From Scolanthus callimorphus (lineage: Eukaryota; Cnidaria; Anthozoa; Actiniaria; Edwardsiidae), in assembly GCA_033964015.1 (NCBI GenBank), contig CM066919.1:23365204-23429203 (forward strand): a stretch of 64,000 nt of DNA, in the 5' to 3' direction. Both the position numbers and the translations under genes were made by a program. The notes under the pieces were generated by a model, which did no database searches, was not told the DNA's origin, and saw nothing but the letters and a program-made list of their open reading frames with translations. Shown here piece by piece: positions 38,401-50,200 of this stretch (positions are counted from its first letter, which is position 1; each line of letters starts with the position of its first letter).

Positions 38401-40244
38401 ACAGGCAAAATGACTGATAATTCAATGCCATTCACTTTCATTTATTGAAAGCTCAGGCTCAATTTTAACCATGATCATTTTTATCCATCACAACTCTCAA
38501 TCACATACCCCATATCATCTCCAAGGATTCCTCCTTGTTTCTTTTTAAACAGACCCCAGAACCACAGCAGTCCCTCTTTCTGATATGGGTACAGAGCTTG
38601 GCTGATTTCTGTGGCAAGTCTAAAGCCATTGCCGATATCTACCATACCATCATCATCTTCTTCTGCTTCTTCTTCCTTCTCATCATCTTCTGCTTCCTCA
38701 TATTCTTTGATCACCTCCTACATTTATATTACCATTGAGTCAAGAGGAGAACAAAGCTTAAAGGGGCATTGTAACGCCACCAATTATAATAACAACAAAT
38801 CAAACTAGTAAAGAATGCTTTTAAATGGTGAACATATGAGGTCATTTTGAAGTAGGATTGTTCAATTCCAGAAAAAAAGCTATCACCGGCAGCCAGCTGC
38901 TATTTTGAACCCCGATTACTGGAGTATAAAACTGCCTTTTATGTAATGACTAAAAACAGCCACTATTCCTTTCTCAGTTTTTCCTTTCTTTTTATTTACT
39001 TCTATTTCATTTCCTTTTCTATAACACTGACTGAAACAACATCAAACCTTCAGTTTATTGATCCTCTTCAGTAACTTTGCACTGTTATGGATCTTGTAGG
39101 CCTCAAGGAACTGCCGAAGTGCCTCTTCTAGCAAACCCTTTCTTGCCAGCTCTTTTCCATTGAGGACAAGCTTGTTGAATAATACTTTCCTCTCAGTGGT
39201 ACATTCTACCAAAGTGCATAGTATTAATTAATCATGTCAACAAGATCCACAATAGATTTTGGGGAATGCAAGATTGACCAAAATCATTTTGTAATCAGGA
39301 GTGAGAAATCGAAAATATATTAATCAAGCAGGATATGAAAAGGATTTTTCCCATGGATCGGGATGCACACTATTTCAAAAAGTACACCCCCTCCCCCCAG
39401 TTCACAACAACAGCCTGAGTGCAGTCACCCTCCTCCCCTTAAAAAATATTAAGGTTAATAAGGGGGGGGGGGGGGTATTTCTATTCAACTTATTTTTAAG
39501 TTATTAAGACTGGGACACTGGGTCTTTTAGACCCCAGCCACACTACACCATTTTCAAATGAAAACGGATACTTTTTGCTCCGTTTTCAAAAAGATTTGTG
39601 TCCACACTTATCGTTTTCGTATTGTTTTCGCCGTTTTGGGTGATCGTTTTCGGCGTTGTAGTGTGGACGATAGCCGTATCCAGAGCAAAAAGTATCCATT
39701 TTCGTTTGAAAACGGTGTAGTGTGGACAGGGTCTTAGATTCCCTGCCAGATTCCCTTGCTTGCCAGGTAATAAATTATCATGGTTAGGTCCTTACTTGTC
39801 TAACCTAAACATGACATTTCCCCTTGAACATTACATTTCAGGGCCTTTACATTTCCAAAATGAAAACGGAAGGAAAGGAATTAAACCCGATGTAAGATGT
39901 AATAGATCCAAGCAACTATTAAAACTGGCGTGGCCGACTTCCGTTAATATTTTGCCCTAAAATTCTTGCACATCAACATCCCAAGATCTCAAACAAGCAG
40001 CAGTTTTTTGTAGTTTATAAAATGATTTGTGCTTCTAGAAGTACCATAATGATCAGAATTGAGCTAAGATGTTTTGTGGCGCCATAAACGATAAAGTATA
40101 TTTGTGAGATATGCATTTCATACCATCATCGGCTTGCGATGAAGCGCTCTCTTTCCTCACGTTCTCTTCTTCGGTATTCAAATCCAAGCGAGCGATCCTC
40201 TCTGTTGCTTCCTCTACATCTTTCCCACTACTACCTTCAGCCAT
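20379..40244 (-). CDS. ERCC6L: ERCC6L (PICH) SNF2-family DNA translocase, 22 exons
   Basis: Exons, high to low: 40244-40124, 39205-39048, 38717-38509, 37687-37562, 37193-37087, 36784-36723, 35644-35519, 33844-33752, 33449-33233, 32251-32143, 31699-31581, 31084-30860, 30375-30262, 29771-29723, 29643-29598, 28842-28699, 28097-27949, 27094-26988, 26594-26325, 26159-25951, 25129-22915, 20484-20379. The roughly 1,690-codon product has an N-terminal TPR (about aa 45-93), Walker [14 protein letters not shown] (about 154-166), a DEGH box (about 268), [17 protein letters not shown], helicase-C motifs ([44 protein letters not shown]), PICH-specific [11 protein letters not shown] and ITDHDLMY, a long acidic Ser-rich region and a C-terminal TPR ([20 protein letters not shown]). 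Known role: an ATP-driven translocase on anaphase ultrafine DNA bridges, working with PLK1. An alternative start 41 codons upstream (40367) is in frame, but MAEGSS is more likely. One-base phase gaps occur at 33233/32251, 30860/30375, near 23170 and near 23041. Confidence 0.93.
20781..22880. repeat. Minisatellite, 53/54-bp unit, about 38 copies, in the last ERCC6L intron
   Basis: The unit reads GACGCCCACCACTAGGTGAT then AGAGGCCCCTGTTGATGG and CTCCCTGTGCTTTG. Variants with GCCTGAAG are 54 bp and others 53 bp. A leader segment (AAATTCAAACTATCTACTCC) appears at both 20790 and 21364, showing a duplication with a period of about 573 bp at a higher level. ORFs on both strands are by-products of the unit length. 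Confidence 0.9.
22915..25129 (-). CDS. ERCC6L: ERCC6L exon 21: long acidic C-terminal exon with internal repeats
   Basis: A single 2.2-kb exon encodes the disordered acidic tail. It contains candidate CDK/PLK1 sites ([17 protein letters not shown]), Asp/Glu/Ser runs, a duplicated block (AVNTPD...[10 protein letters not shown] and [21 protein letters not shown]) and three related basic-acidic motifs ([37 protein letters not shown]). The open frame from the 25129 acceptor stops at 23166-23164. The third motif and the text to about 23041 lie in a second frame. The segment [17 protein letters not shown] before the donor at 22915 is in a third. Both changes act as single missing bases (an A run near 23176, a G run near 23041). 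The final frame is supported because its phase-2 donor joins the last TPR exon correctly. Confidence 0.75.
25197..25374. mobile_element. TA-flanked MITE, GAGCAGATTTCGTATGAC ends
   Basis: The ends GAGCAGATTTCGTATGAC and GTCATACGAAATCTGCTC are each next to TA. The GC-rich interior repeats GTACCGCG. It is in the intron before the long ERCC6L exon. A related element is at 54055-54294. Confidence 0.75.
27149..27406. mobile_element. Foldback element, GCTAAACTAGGAC ends
   Basis: GCTAAACTAGGAC.CATGTAGCG and the inverted GCGCGCTACATGTGTCC.TAGTTTAGC bound an interior of repeated GTTTCC and TTGCGCGCAACA words. It is in an ERCC6L intron. Confidence 0.65.
27770..27894 (+). mobile_element. tRNA-derived SINE-like copy
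   Basis: An A-box-like TAGCTCAGTAGTCGAGC (27780-27796) and a B-box-like AAGTTCGATTCCTGC (27856-27870) are spaced wider than in a tRNA gene. GGGGGC and a T run follow. No cloverleaf closes over the middle. It is antisense to ERCC6L, in the intron after exon 17. Confidence 0.55.
30099..30162. mobile_element. Partial copy of the 4903-5016 MITE
   Basis: It shares GGGCATTTCTGAATAAAGA, a GAGCGCG segment and TAGCTGGAATTGTCCATT with the right half of 4903-5016. It lies in an ERCC6L intron. Confidence 0.6.
32549..32745. mobile_element. Foldback element with arms of about 60 bp in an ERCC6L intron
   Basis: AGCAATAAAAGTACTTTCCG...ACAAACACGAGGGGGATGTT is mirrored by AACATTCCCCGAGTGTTTGT...AGTATTTTTATTGCTT. 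The centre carries GAAAGACACGAGCC and its inverted copy. Confidence 0.7.
33900..34168. mobile_element. TIR element with GGTACCGGTAC-type repeats
   Basis: The ends AGAACCCGTTCACACGA.ACC and GGT.TCGTGTGAACAGGGTCT are inverted. The interior repeats TTCACACGG and CCGGTAC words. It is in an ERCC6L intron. Confidence 0.6.
34314..35247. mobile_element. 0.95-kb TIR element, copy 1, 6-bp target duplication
   Basis: The ends CAGGGCCCGTGGTTTGATGC and GCATCAAACCACGGGCCCTG are inverted and flanked by TCAATG (34308-34313 and 35248-35253). ATACGAAATTATGCG words repeat next to both ends. It is near-identical to 54797-55750. No transposase frame. It is in an ERCC6L intron. Confidence 0.85.
35692..35814. mobile_element. 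hAT-like MITE, CAGGGGCGTAGCCAGG ends
   Basis: It starts CAGGGGCGTAGCCAGG and ends CCTGGCTACGCCCCTG. The inner arms GGGGGGTCCTGGGCACC fold on themselves. It lies in an ERCC6L intron, just before exon 7 in transcript order. Confidence 0.7.
37920..38117. mobile_element. MULE-like MITE, copy 2, 9-bp target duplication
   Basis: Same TIRs and interior as the element at 564-788 (GGGGGAGGCTCTGGTGACAG). It is flanked by the 9-mer GGTTTCCTA at 37911-37919 and 38118-38126, and lies in an ERCC6L intron. Confidence 0.75.
38148..38394. mobile_element. TA-flanked MITE with arms of about 70 bp
   Basis: CAGCCGATTGCGTTTGAGC and GCTCAAACGCAATCGGCTG are the tips. The arms continue through CCTAACAGTTCGCA and GAAAGTTGCGTT. 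TA borders both ends. It is in an ERCC6L intron. Confidence 0.75.
39531..39734. mobile_element. TIR element, GTCCACACTACACCGTTTTC family, copy 1
   Basis: GACCC.AGCCACACTACACC with GAAAACGGATACTTTTTGCT is mirrored by AGCAAAAAGTATCCATTTTC and GGTGTAGTGTGGACAGGGTC. It is in an ERCC6L intron. Confidence 0.75.
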
Positions 40245-41288
40245 GGTCGCTAAAATTCCGCCGCCCGAGGTGAAAACATCCAAGATTTGAAGGAAATTGT
40301 TCAATTTCACAACGAGCGGGAAACCAACAAGTTTCGAAGATGGCGCTCGTGGAAGCAACACTCGCACGTGACTGTTATCCAGACCTCCGCGGCCTGGAAG
40401 TTCTATTGTTTCGTTCCCCGGGAAGAAAACAACTCAGACCAATATTAAACAAAACCGGAAAAAAGACCGTTTTGATGGCTGGAAGTTTATAGATCGTCTT
40501 TATTTTCTCCATAGTTAAACAACTTTAATCAGGTAAGACTTTTATCAAATAAATAATACTAGAGTTTTACTTTACTAATCCATATTGGATATTTTGTTGA
40601 CTGTTGATCTTTGAAGAGTCCTGAACCCGTGTCCACTCTGAACTTTATTAGAACGTTACCAAAACAATTTCGCTTTCTCTTTTAATTTGATTCCTCCTTA
40701 TTTATTTTTAAGCTAGAGGTAGAAGTTTTGAATTGCATGTTCAAAACTTTATGCTTGATGGTTTTCGACGTCCTATTGGCAAATAGAACGCTCACCGATC
40801 TTTTGAAACCTGCTGCGGTAATTTCACGCTGCGCGGACTACTGTAAAGAAAACCATCAATTTGCACTCATTATAGCATAGGAGATTTCTTCCTTTAACGG
40901 GATAGTACTGTCAGGTAAAAACCTAATAAGAGAGATGAATTCTTTCTAGGTGACGCTTTTCCAACGTAGAAAATATTTTTACGGTTTTTACCAAATCTCC
41001 CCAACTGAGACAGTCAAATGGAAATTGAAGCAAGTTTGTGTTCACGTCGAGTGTGCCCTTTGGAATTCATACGTGAAGAAGAAATTAGTGATCCACTGTA
41101 GCATCTGCTCTCCGAAAATTGATTTATACTCTTTTCGGTGAAATATCTCCTAAAATAATAGAATTCTAACGAAAGGAAGGAATTTAAGTACAGTGTCATG
41201 CGGTTTCATACTTAGTAGAGATAGCTATCAAATTGTGGTTCAAACTGTAAACAGCAAAAGATGAAAAAATAATTTTCTTTTTCTACAG
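40245..41288. promoter_or_regulatory. Divergent region between ERCC6L and the SEC14-like gene, with a probable 5' UTR exon
   Basis: The two start codons (40244 minus, 41308 plus) are 1.06 kb apart and point away from each other. A good donor (AATCAG/GTAAGA) ends at 40532 and the acceptor TTTCTACAG precedes 41289, so a non-coding first exon of the SEC14-like gene probably ends at 40532, leaving only about 0.2-0.3 kb for both promoters. No TATA box is evident. This is an inference from splice signals and spacing. Confidence 0.5.
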
Positions 41289-44200
41289 ATCTCATTGATT
41301 ATAAGTGATGAGTGGTTACCCTGGTGATCTCAGTGAATTCCAACAGCAAACTCTTGACAAGGTCTGTGTATGTGAAAACACACTGTAATCTTATACCGCT
41401 TCTCTTTTGTTTATCTTAGAGTGTATCACTTGACCCAATCTTGATATCATTTAGGAGATTTCCCCATTTTGAAGTGTCTAACATAAATGTTTTTCTTGCA
41501 TAGAATTTGGTTTACTGTGACTCACATAACATTTTATGAAGAGCAATGTGTGTGGGTGGGGGAAGGGGGGGGGGGAGGTCATTAGATAGTTAGATACTAG
41601 ATAGTTTATGTATTCTTTGATAAGTGTTGCAGCCCAAAAGGCTGAAATATACTTATAGATTACAATAATAATAATAAATATAAATGTATTGTGAGGTCTT
41701 AGAGGTCTTAGTAATACTGGAACTGTGTGTGATTTCTGAAAAAAAGCAACACTTTCCCACATGGGAGGGATTTGCAAAAAGGCCAAATACCTTTTATGGC
41801 CATTCAATCACTGTATTATTCACTAGAAATTCCAGAGGGGTGCAAGGGTCATAGACAAACAAATTAATTGGAACCATTTAAGTTGATAGGGCCATATATT
41901 CTTTGGGGGATTTGACATTCAGATGAAAATTAGTGGGAGGGGGGGGGGGGGGGGATCCATTCATCCATGGACTTTTATGTGTCTTTTTTCAATAACACAC
42001 AGTTTCGTCAGAATGTGAGTGATGTTCTTCAGGCAGACCATGATGACTTCTTCCTTTTGAGATGGCTAAGAGGTATGATTTGATTTCTGAGATGGGATAA
42101 CAAAAACAACACAAACTGTTTTCTTCATACCTTCTAACAAAACATGTTACCAGAAAATGCCAAAAAGTAGAAAAAAATCCAGAGCCCCCCTTACAGACCC
42201 ATTATTTTTCTGAGCCCTCCCCCCCCTAATTGCACACCAGGCAAAAAAATCCAGAGCCCCCTCAACATCTTCCCTCTACCTCTGCATATTAAATGAACAT
42301 TCCCTAACAAGGAAAGAAATATTATAAGATTTTATCAAAATATTTTAACAAAATATTTAACAGACAAGAGGGGTGTACATTTAAGTGAAGGAGGATTAGG
42401 TGATTTAAATATAAAGAGCACTTCCAGCAAATTGTTCCAGCCCTGCTCCATACATAAAAGTATTTTTCTGCCTGTTATAACTTGCTTTGTTTTTCCTTAA
42501 CTTGATTTACAGCCAGAGATTTCTGTTTGGAAAAGGCAGAGTTTATGCTCAGAGAGGTAATGCAGTGATAGCTCTTAACTGAATTAAACCTATACCATAT
42601 ATATGGCAGGTCTGACCATCATATTTTTTTAGGGGATGGTTAAAATTGATGATCCATGCATATTTATTAGGGATTTTCTGAACAAAAACTTTACGCTGAA
42701 GACAATCCAGTATTTTTAGGGGTTCTTTGAACTGTGATATGCTGAAGAACATATTTTAGGCCTCATGAGTATTTTTTACGGTGGAAATTCAGGCTTCCCA
42801 ACGGTCATCCCTACCATTTTAACCTTGAAGTACCCCTCCCCCTTGGAGCAAAGCTTCTATTGTCGTGTGGCTGAATAGAGAGGAAGAAACCTTGAGTTTT
42901 TTCACTGTACAGTGAATTTTGCTAGTCCCCTCCCAGCTCCCCCCCCAAATAGCAATTTTGGACTTTCTACAGGAGTAAATAAATGGAAGAACAGATATCT
43001 TTAGACCACGTGCCATTGTCTGCTCGACTGAACCCATCAGGTATGACAGATTTAGATTGTTAGAGGAGCAGCTTTTTTTATTTGCAGAGCCTTATTGTCA
43101 GGAAAAAGATGGGCTTGGATAGTATACTGGACACTTATCAAGTGCCTGAGGTATTAAGATATTGTTACTGATGATCTGGTATTTTTTATTCACTATTTTT
43201 GTTTATTTTGAAGAATGTGAATTAAGGCTCTGTGGGATTGTTTTTCTTGTAGGTTCTTCAAAATTACTACCCAGGTGGCTATTTTGGATATGATAGGGAT
43301 GGGGTTCCTGTGTTTATTGATCCTATTGGACAAGTGGACTTCAAAGGTATCTAAAGGAAACACACACGGGTGGATCCAGGAATTTCAGAAAGGGGGAGCC
43401 TGATAGTGAAAATATGGGCCGAAAATTTGCAAATTTCCTTCAGCAAATACATAGAGGATATTAAACGGTGGCGCGAAGATATGAGTTTTATTTTCGAGTG
43501 GCAAGAACAGTATTTTACGAATGAGCGCAGCGAATGAGCAAAATATTGTTTTTGACACGAGAAAATAAACCTCATATCTTCAAGCCACCGTGTAATTTTC
43601 TTTTTATTATATAGACAAACCAGAAAAAAATATTCCAAATTGATTTCCAAGCACTTTTGTTTTGACCGATATCCTCACTAGTGAGGATATGGAAAATATG
43701 TCACTGAGGACCCGGATGTAGCTTCGTATGAGATCTACGAGTGGTGTATTTCCCAGTAAAACACTCGTGTCTATATAATAAATTAAATGTATGGAAAAAT
43801 CTCAACAAACAACGTAATATTCAAATTTTGAGCATGCCCCTGATTGAGGACAAAATGCAATTAAGGCAGAAAGATGCAACTAATGGACAGACAGACAGGA
43901 TATGTTTCAGAAAAAGAAAACTTTTCAAACATTCAAGCAGACAGACCAAACTAAAATAAATATATCCTTCTAAACTTGACAGGTTTGCTAATGTCAATCA
44001 AGAAAGATGCCGTCTTGCGCTTTAAAGGATATGCTGCAGAATATGGGCTATATCTTGGAAAACAGCAGTCTAAAAGGTACCTACCATGCAGTATGCCGCA
44101 TGCAGTTGTTAAGTGTCTAGTCTACATATTAAGTTGGTCACACTTTTTTTTTCAGCTTGATAAGAAGATTGCTCAAGTGGTGATGGTCATGGATATGGAA

Positions 44201-47200
44201 GGATTGGGACTGAAACATTTGTGGAAGCCAGGTAATGATATGGCAACATTAGTTTACTTTTTTCTTAGTTTTTATCAATCAGATTGTGGTATTTTTAGGT
44301 GGGATTTAGCCCTGACGTTTGAGTGATAGTTGAGTGACATGATGACTAGAGTGGATTCTATGGCTGTCCTGAGTAATTTGCAGTTACTTTTTCGTTATCA
44401 CTCCTTAGTCGCAAATCCAGCTGGGGAGATGCGCTGGGTGGGGATGCACCTCCTTTGCAATACTGAGGGGGGCGTAAGGGGGGTCGAAAAACCGCAAAAC
44501 CGCTTTAAAAAAACGAAAAAAACCGCAAAACCGCATCGACGTTTACCGAAAAACCGCAACCGCAGCAAAATTATAAGAAAGGAATTCAAGAGAAAGCTAT
44601 ATAAACACCTTTAAAGAACGTCCATCCAAAGGCTCAGACCCCGTCCACACTACTCCGTCTTCAAACGAAAACAGATACTTTTTGCTCCGGATAAGGGTAT
44701 CGTCCACACTACAACGCCGAAAACGATCGCCGAAAACGGTAAAAACAATGCGAAAACGATAAGTGTGGACGCAAATGTTTTGAAAACGGAGCAAAAAGTA
44801 TCCATTTTCGTTTGAAAACGGTGTAGTGTGGACGGGGTCTCAGGCTCAGATGAAGAACTTGTTATTGTTACTGCTTGAAAATAAGAATAGGTCATAGGCC
44901 TATTTTGGTTAAGGTCTGAAAAGTACGTAAAAAGTGTCATGATCTTCAAACACGAGCGCACTTCAGTGATCTCCGATTACTTAGAATTTATATAGATAAT
45001 AGACACAAAAGGAAAAGGTTCACGGCTATTCGACACTTTTCCCGTTTTCCGTTTAATCTAACGAGGCGCTTCTCCGGTCCTATCTTCATTCAAAACATAT
45101 TCTTGTTCCTGACGTTCTCCCCACCTTCCCTTCTCCGTAACGAAAGGGAAACTGCATTTACTATTACACCTTGTTGACTTTGTCGTTCTTCTTTCAGGGC
45201 CGTAGCAATTAGCCTCCAAAAACTGAGGGGGTAGTTGAAACTCTTTTGCGCGCCGTTGATATGCAGGGTGCAAAATCGGGAGTTTTAAGGATTGTCTGGA
45301 AGAAAACTGGGGGGGGGGGGACGGGCCCCCAGGCCCCTAAGAGCGCTACGACCCTGTCTTTTGTTCTTTCTCGTCCGGGATTTCTGTGAGCTCCTTTGTC
45401 GCCATGCTATACCGAGCCCGAAACCGTCTTGTTTGAACCGCAAAACCGCAGGTCTGAAGAGAAAATACCGGAAAACCGCACCAAATTCAAGGCAAATCCG
45501 CGAACCGCAATGTTTTGAAAAACCGCAATACCGCACAGAAAAAAGGAAAAAAAAACCGCAAAACCGCACCATATTTTAGGCAAAACCGCATCACCGCAAT
45601 CCCTTACGCCCCCCTCAATACTAAAACGGTTTTAAACGTCAATGCAGTCCTCTAGAGACAAGGTCTAGTAGCCCTATTAACAAATCTGGCTCTTCAAACA
45701 AGAAACGAACTGCAATGATCTGCACCTGCCCCTATAGGTTTTATTTAGAATTGCGATTGGTTTTCACTACATGTCATGAGAAATCCAATCTATCTTCATG
45801 GATTTTTGCAGTTTAGTATTTTGCCCCTATTATTTGTCATTTTTAATTGATTTTCTCTTTCTCTCTTGCAGGTGTTGTTACATTCAATAGTGTAAGTTTG
45901 AGTAGCGTTTTCTTAAATGTTACTTCACCCCTGGGGGTGAATCATGAATGATCATCAGAAAAAATTGTTTGATAGCCTTGCGCTTGTGATTGCGTCTGCG
46001 CTTGCGTTCCAGTGACAACCAGCCTTAAGAGATACATAGCTAGCAAATCATTCTCTCGGGGAAGGCTCTGGTGACAGCCACTGACGCATGCACGAGATTT
46101 CATACAGAGCCGCTGAGAGAAAGACCTTTAAGAGCATGCTCCGACGCTCAAAATCAGCCAATCAGTGACAGCCTTCAAATGGATGTTGCCAGAGCCTCCC
46201 CTGCGAGCAGACGAGCCGGGGAGCTCTGGGTACGAGAATGCTGGCAAATTGGGTATGGTCAGGGGAATTTTAGCCCTAAAATAACAAGTAGGCATGCAAT
46301 TTTACAGATATATCTTGCCCTCCCTGTCCCTGGGAACTCTGGTAACTCAAGGCAATGCTTGCAATATCTCAAAGGCTCTTGGTAACCAAATCTTTAGAGA
46401 GCAAATCGTCAAGAAACCAGCAAAACCTGTTTTTTTTCGAGAGATGACATATAATTTTTCTCGCCTTATATTGATTTCTGTTGTGTGTGTGTGACTCGAC
46501 TGTAATGGATTCCCTCGCCACTGATGTACTGTACTTTTCTATTGTTTTCTTTGTGTGGGAAATAGAAAACTTGTAATTTGTAACTTCCTTACTCATTAGG
46601 TTGCCTCTTTTTATGAAGATAATTACCCAGAAGTGATGAAGTCAATATTTGTTATAAAAGGTAAGATAGAGAGGCTTTCAGATGACTGTCAAATGTAAAT
46701 CAGACTTGAGCTCTCTACATATACATCACCTATTGGTTGAGGTCTGAGATCTTTGTTTAGCCAGCCAATGAGATTGCGAAGAAAAACGAAAAACACAGGC
46801 TCTTGTTTTCTTTGCTCACGACTTTACGCAAATCGTGCTTAGTTCATCCCCTTGTTTAGTTGCGTTTGCGTTTAGTTGAAAGAATATAATGTTTTGTTTA
46901 TCTGTTTTCAGTTTCTTCTCGTAGTGTTTTAGTTTTGATCGTTTTCCTTTTGGTTTAATCGCAGCACCGAGGATATTCCCTATCGCTTACACGTTAGTGA
47001 AACCTTTCCTCAGCCCAGAGACAAGAAGGAAAGTCCAGATACTAGGTGGTAAGATGTACTAGCAACGAGGCTGAGTGCTTTCTTTTAGGGGGTTAACGCG
47101 TATCCTTGCGTGCATTTTCACCCAGCGTTGCTCGCGGACGGTTTGATTGACGAGGCAGAAAAATCTGCCAAAAGTCAATGTTTTGAACACAATTATCACA

Positions 47201-50200
47201 AATTTCCCATAATGGTGGTTGGACCGCCACGCTCTCCTCGTCGATGTACGTTATTTGTGATGTCCGCACGTTGATGGGCTCAAGAAGTGATTTGCAATAG
47301 GGGCAAATCATATTTCTATGCCCCAAGTTTATCGAAATTGTTAAAACATTTTGCTCTCTCCCCCCTTGTATACTCTATTGCGTGCACAGACTTTTCGTAT
47401 GTTTAACAAGGACAGAGTGGTCACAGGCTGTTAGTACCAAACACAACTGTGTCGTCTATCCCTTTTACACACACACCATTTCAGATGCAATCCATCGAGC
47501 CACTGCCGACTAACACTGATACGATTAAAGACCTCTGACACGTTGTTCTTCTGGTTCACTTTATCTTAATAGATAACTGGAAAGAGGTTCTCCAGCAATA
47601 CATATCACCTGACAATCTTCCCGTGGAATATGGTGGTACTTGTACTGATGATAATGGAGACCCAAAATGTACCTCAAGGGTAGGATAAACTTAGTCTCCT
47701 TCGCAGGCATCTTTTGTGGCTCGTTTTCGGCTCTTTCGCGATTTGCAAGATTTGGGCTTTCTGTGCCAATCCTAAGTGATAAAAATTCTTGCCTAGTCTT
47801 CTCGCGTGTTTTTGCCCCAGCACAGCAAGCCCGCGCGTTGTACTTCGCTTTACTTTGAGATTTTGAGCCTAGATATGCCTGCCGAGGAGGGTAGGACAAA
47901 CTGAAAACCTTATTTTAAATTTGCAACAACAAGACAACAAGACGTTTATTTTGCAAATAAATAGAGTAGGGAAATAAGGTAACGCCATCTGCAAATAGAA
48001 AAACTAGTCGAGGCGGATGGCATTAGATTAACAAACAGATTATTTCCTCTGTTCCTCTACTTTCGACTCTCCAGCGCTGGACATTGCGCCATTCGAAATG
48101 AAATAACATTTCAGACACGAGACAGTGTAGGAAGAAAAGACGGCTGAAATTCAGGCTAGGTGTTTGGAAATACTGATAAAAACAACGAATGTTTGATATA
48201 CATGTAGCTTGTCCGAGAAAAAGAAGGTATAAAATCTTCAAAAACTATGCAAATTAAGATCACATATCCAAACCACTTTCGCGCTTATAATTGTTTTTGT
48301 TAAAGCTTGATAAATTATTAATGTTGAGACAATAGCCCGGTAACAACGACGAACAACGGGTACAACAAATTATCGTAACTTTTGCACACTGCAACTACTA
48401 AAGTGCGATGAGAAATCATTTAAGTAATGACTTTATTTAATCTGATCTAAAACTATCATCAACATTTTTGTACTAACTTCGCAAGATCTGAATAAACTGT
48501 TGATTTTTTCGCGCTCATATAAAGAAATCTGAACCGGAGGGTCTTGGAAGAGAAGATTACTTTTTTCGTTTTGGAAGCCAGAATTTTCTGTGAAGGCTCT
48601 TACAGAAATAGTGTGTCATGTCCTCTCGATGCAATGTTTTGCCATCTGGTAAATATCTTGCTTATTATTGTTTTATTAGATTTGTTATGGTGGTGATGTG
48701 CCGGAGAAGTATTTTATAGCGGGTCAGACCCTTACCACGGACGAGTGTTTTCAAAATGGCCTGGTACGGAGGGGTAGTACACTAAAACTGGACTATGAAG
48801 TAGAAACACCTGGAAGTGTACTAAGGTAACCATGGTAACTAAATGTTTTTATGCTTAGACTGCTTGCAGTCCCTTGGCGAACGTCCGTAAACCGCGAGAA
48901 AGTCCTAGTCCTACATTGTAGTTTGTTTGCGCGCTCGTACTTCCGGCTCACGAGAGAGTTTAGGTGTCGGGTAACAAGCAGCGCCACGGGAGAGATAGCG
49001 CGCTCTCTCGCGCCTTCGGCACTCGCGATGTTAGCACTTTCTCTCGATTTACGGACGTTCGCCAAAGAAGGGATTGCAAGCAGTCTATTTTATGCTCGGC
49101 TTGTATCCTCGCTGGTCCCATTGTGCACTATTAAACAATTAATGACTGCTCCCGAGGGAAACATCAGTTTTGTTTCCCGAGAATCTCGATGTACATCGAA
49201 ATTGAGGGAAACAAACTGGTGTTTCCTGGGGGAGCAGTCATGAAGTGCTTTGTTATATAGCAAAAAATAAAACTGCAATTATTAATTCACAACAAATGTA
49301 TTTCAAGAATGAAAGAGAAGTTACAAAGTGTGCACGCGACTGCATCATGTAACTAAATAATAATCGTTTTTTTTTTGTGGCTCCGATCCATCTCGCTTTG
49401 AATGAAAATGTCAAAAAAGCTACGCGCGGCCACCAAATTTCCCGCCTAATTTTTCCCGCTCTCAAACGCGACGCGCGAAAGCAATATTCCCCAATCGGTC
49501 AATAATTTTCGAAATATTGACAGATCGGGGAACATTTGATTTGTTCTACACCACGTGACTTTGATTTAGCCAATAAAAGCGCGCGCTCGGTTGGAGTGAG
49601 CACTTGCAATATAATAATAGGTTATGGGGAGGAGTGCTGGCGGAGCTCCCAAGTGCGAGAACACCAAGGCCAAGGGAGAGAAAACGCAAGTCTGATTTAC
49701 TTTCGACAGTCCTCTTGTAACCGCTCTATACTCCATGACTCACTTCTCTTTTAGCTGGGAATTCAAGTCTGAAGATCACGATATCGGTTTCGGTGTCTAC
49801 TTTTCCGAGAAGCAGGAGGACAAATATAAAAGAAAAGAAATGGTTGAATTGGTAAGAACTTTACTCAGTTTGTCTTCAAGGAGGACAAAAATGATCTTAA
49901 AAGATCATCATTTCGAATACGTGTTTATTCTTGGCCTTTTTACCCCTGCATTCTGAGATTATCCACTATTATGCGGTCGCGCTATTTTCATTGTTTGGGT
50001 GATTTGGAATACTCAGCTCCACGCCGCCACACTCTCGATGCCGGAAAATTGCAGAATTCAGTGGGCAATTTTTGTGGCGCTAGTCGCGGCGATTTTTGTC
50101 GCACGTACGCGTCAACTCAAAATCACTAATGTAAACTAAGTGTAACTTGTCGCGACCGACCGCAATTTTTGCGCGAGTGATGTCGCGGAGATTTCAATCA

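Noticed and set aside
20379..40244. ERCC6L as a pseudogene because of its frame breaks
   Set aside because: All motifs and nearly all splice sites are intact over 22 exons, and the breaks are single-base gaps at a few points with conserved sequence on both sides.
42961..43040. Candidate SEC14-like exon ([19 protein letters not shown])
   Set aside because: It does not fit the phase between exons 42556 and 43088, which already join correctly, and has no counterpart in SEC14-like proteins.
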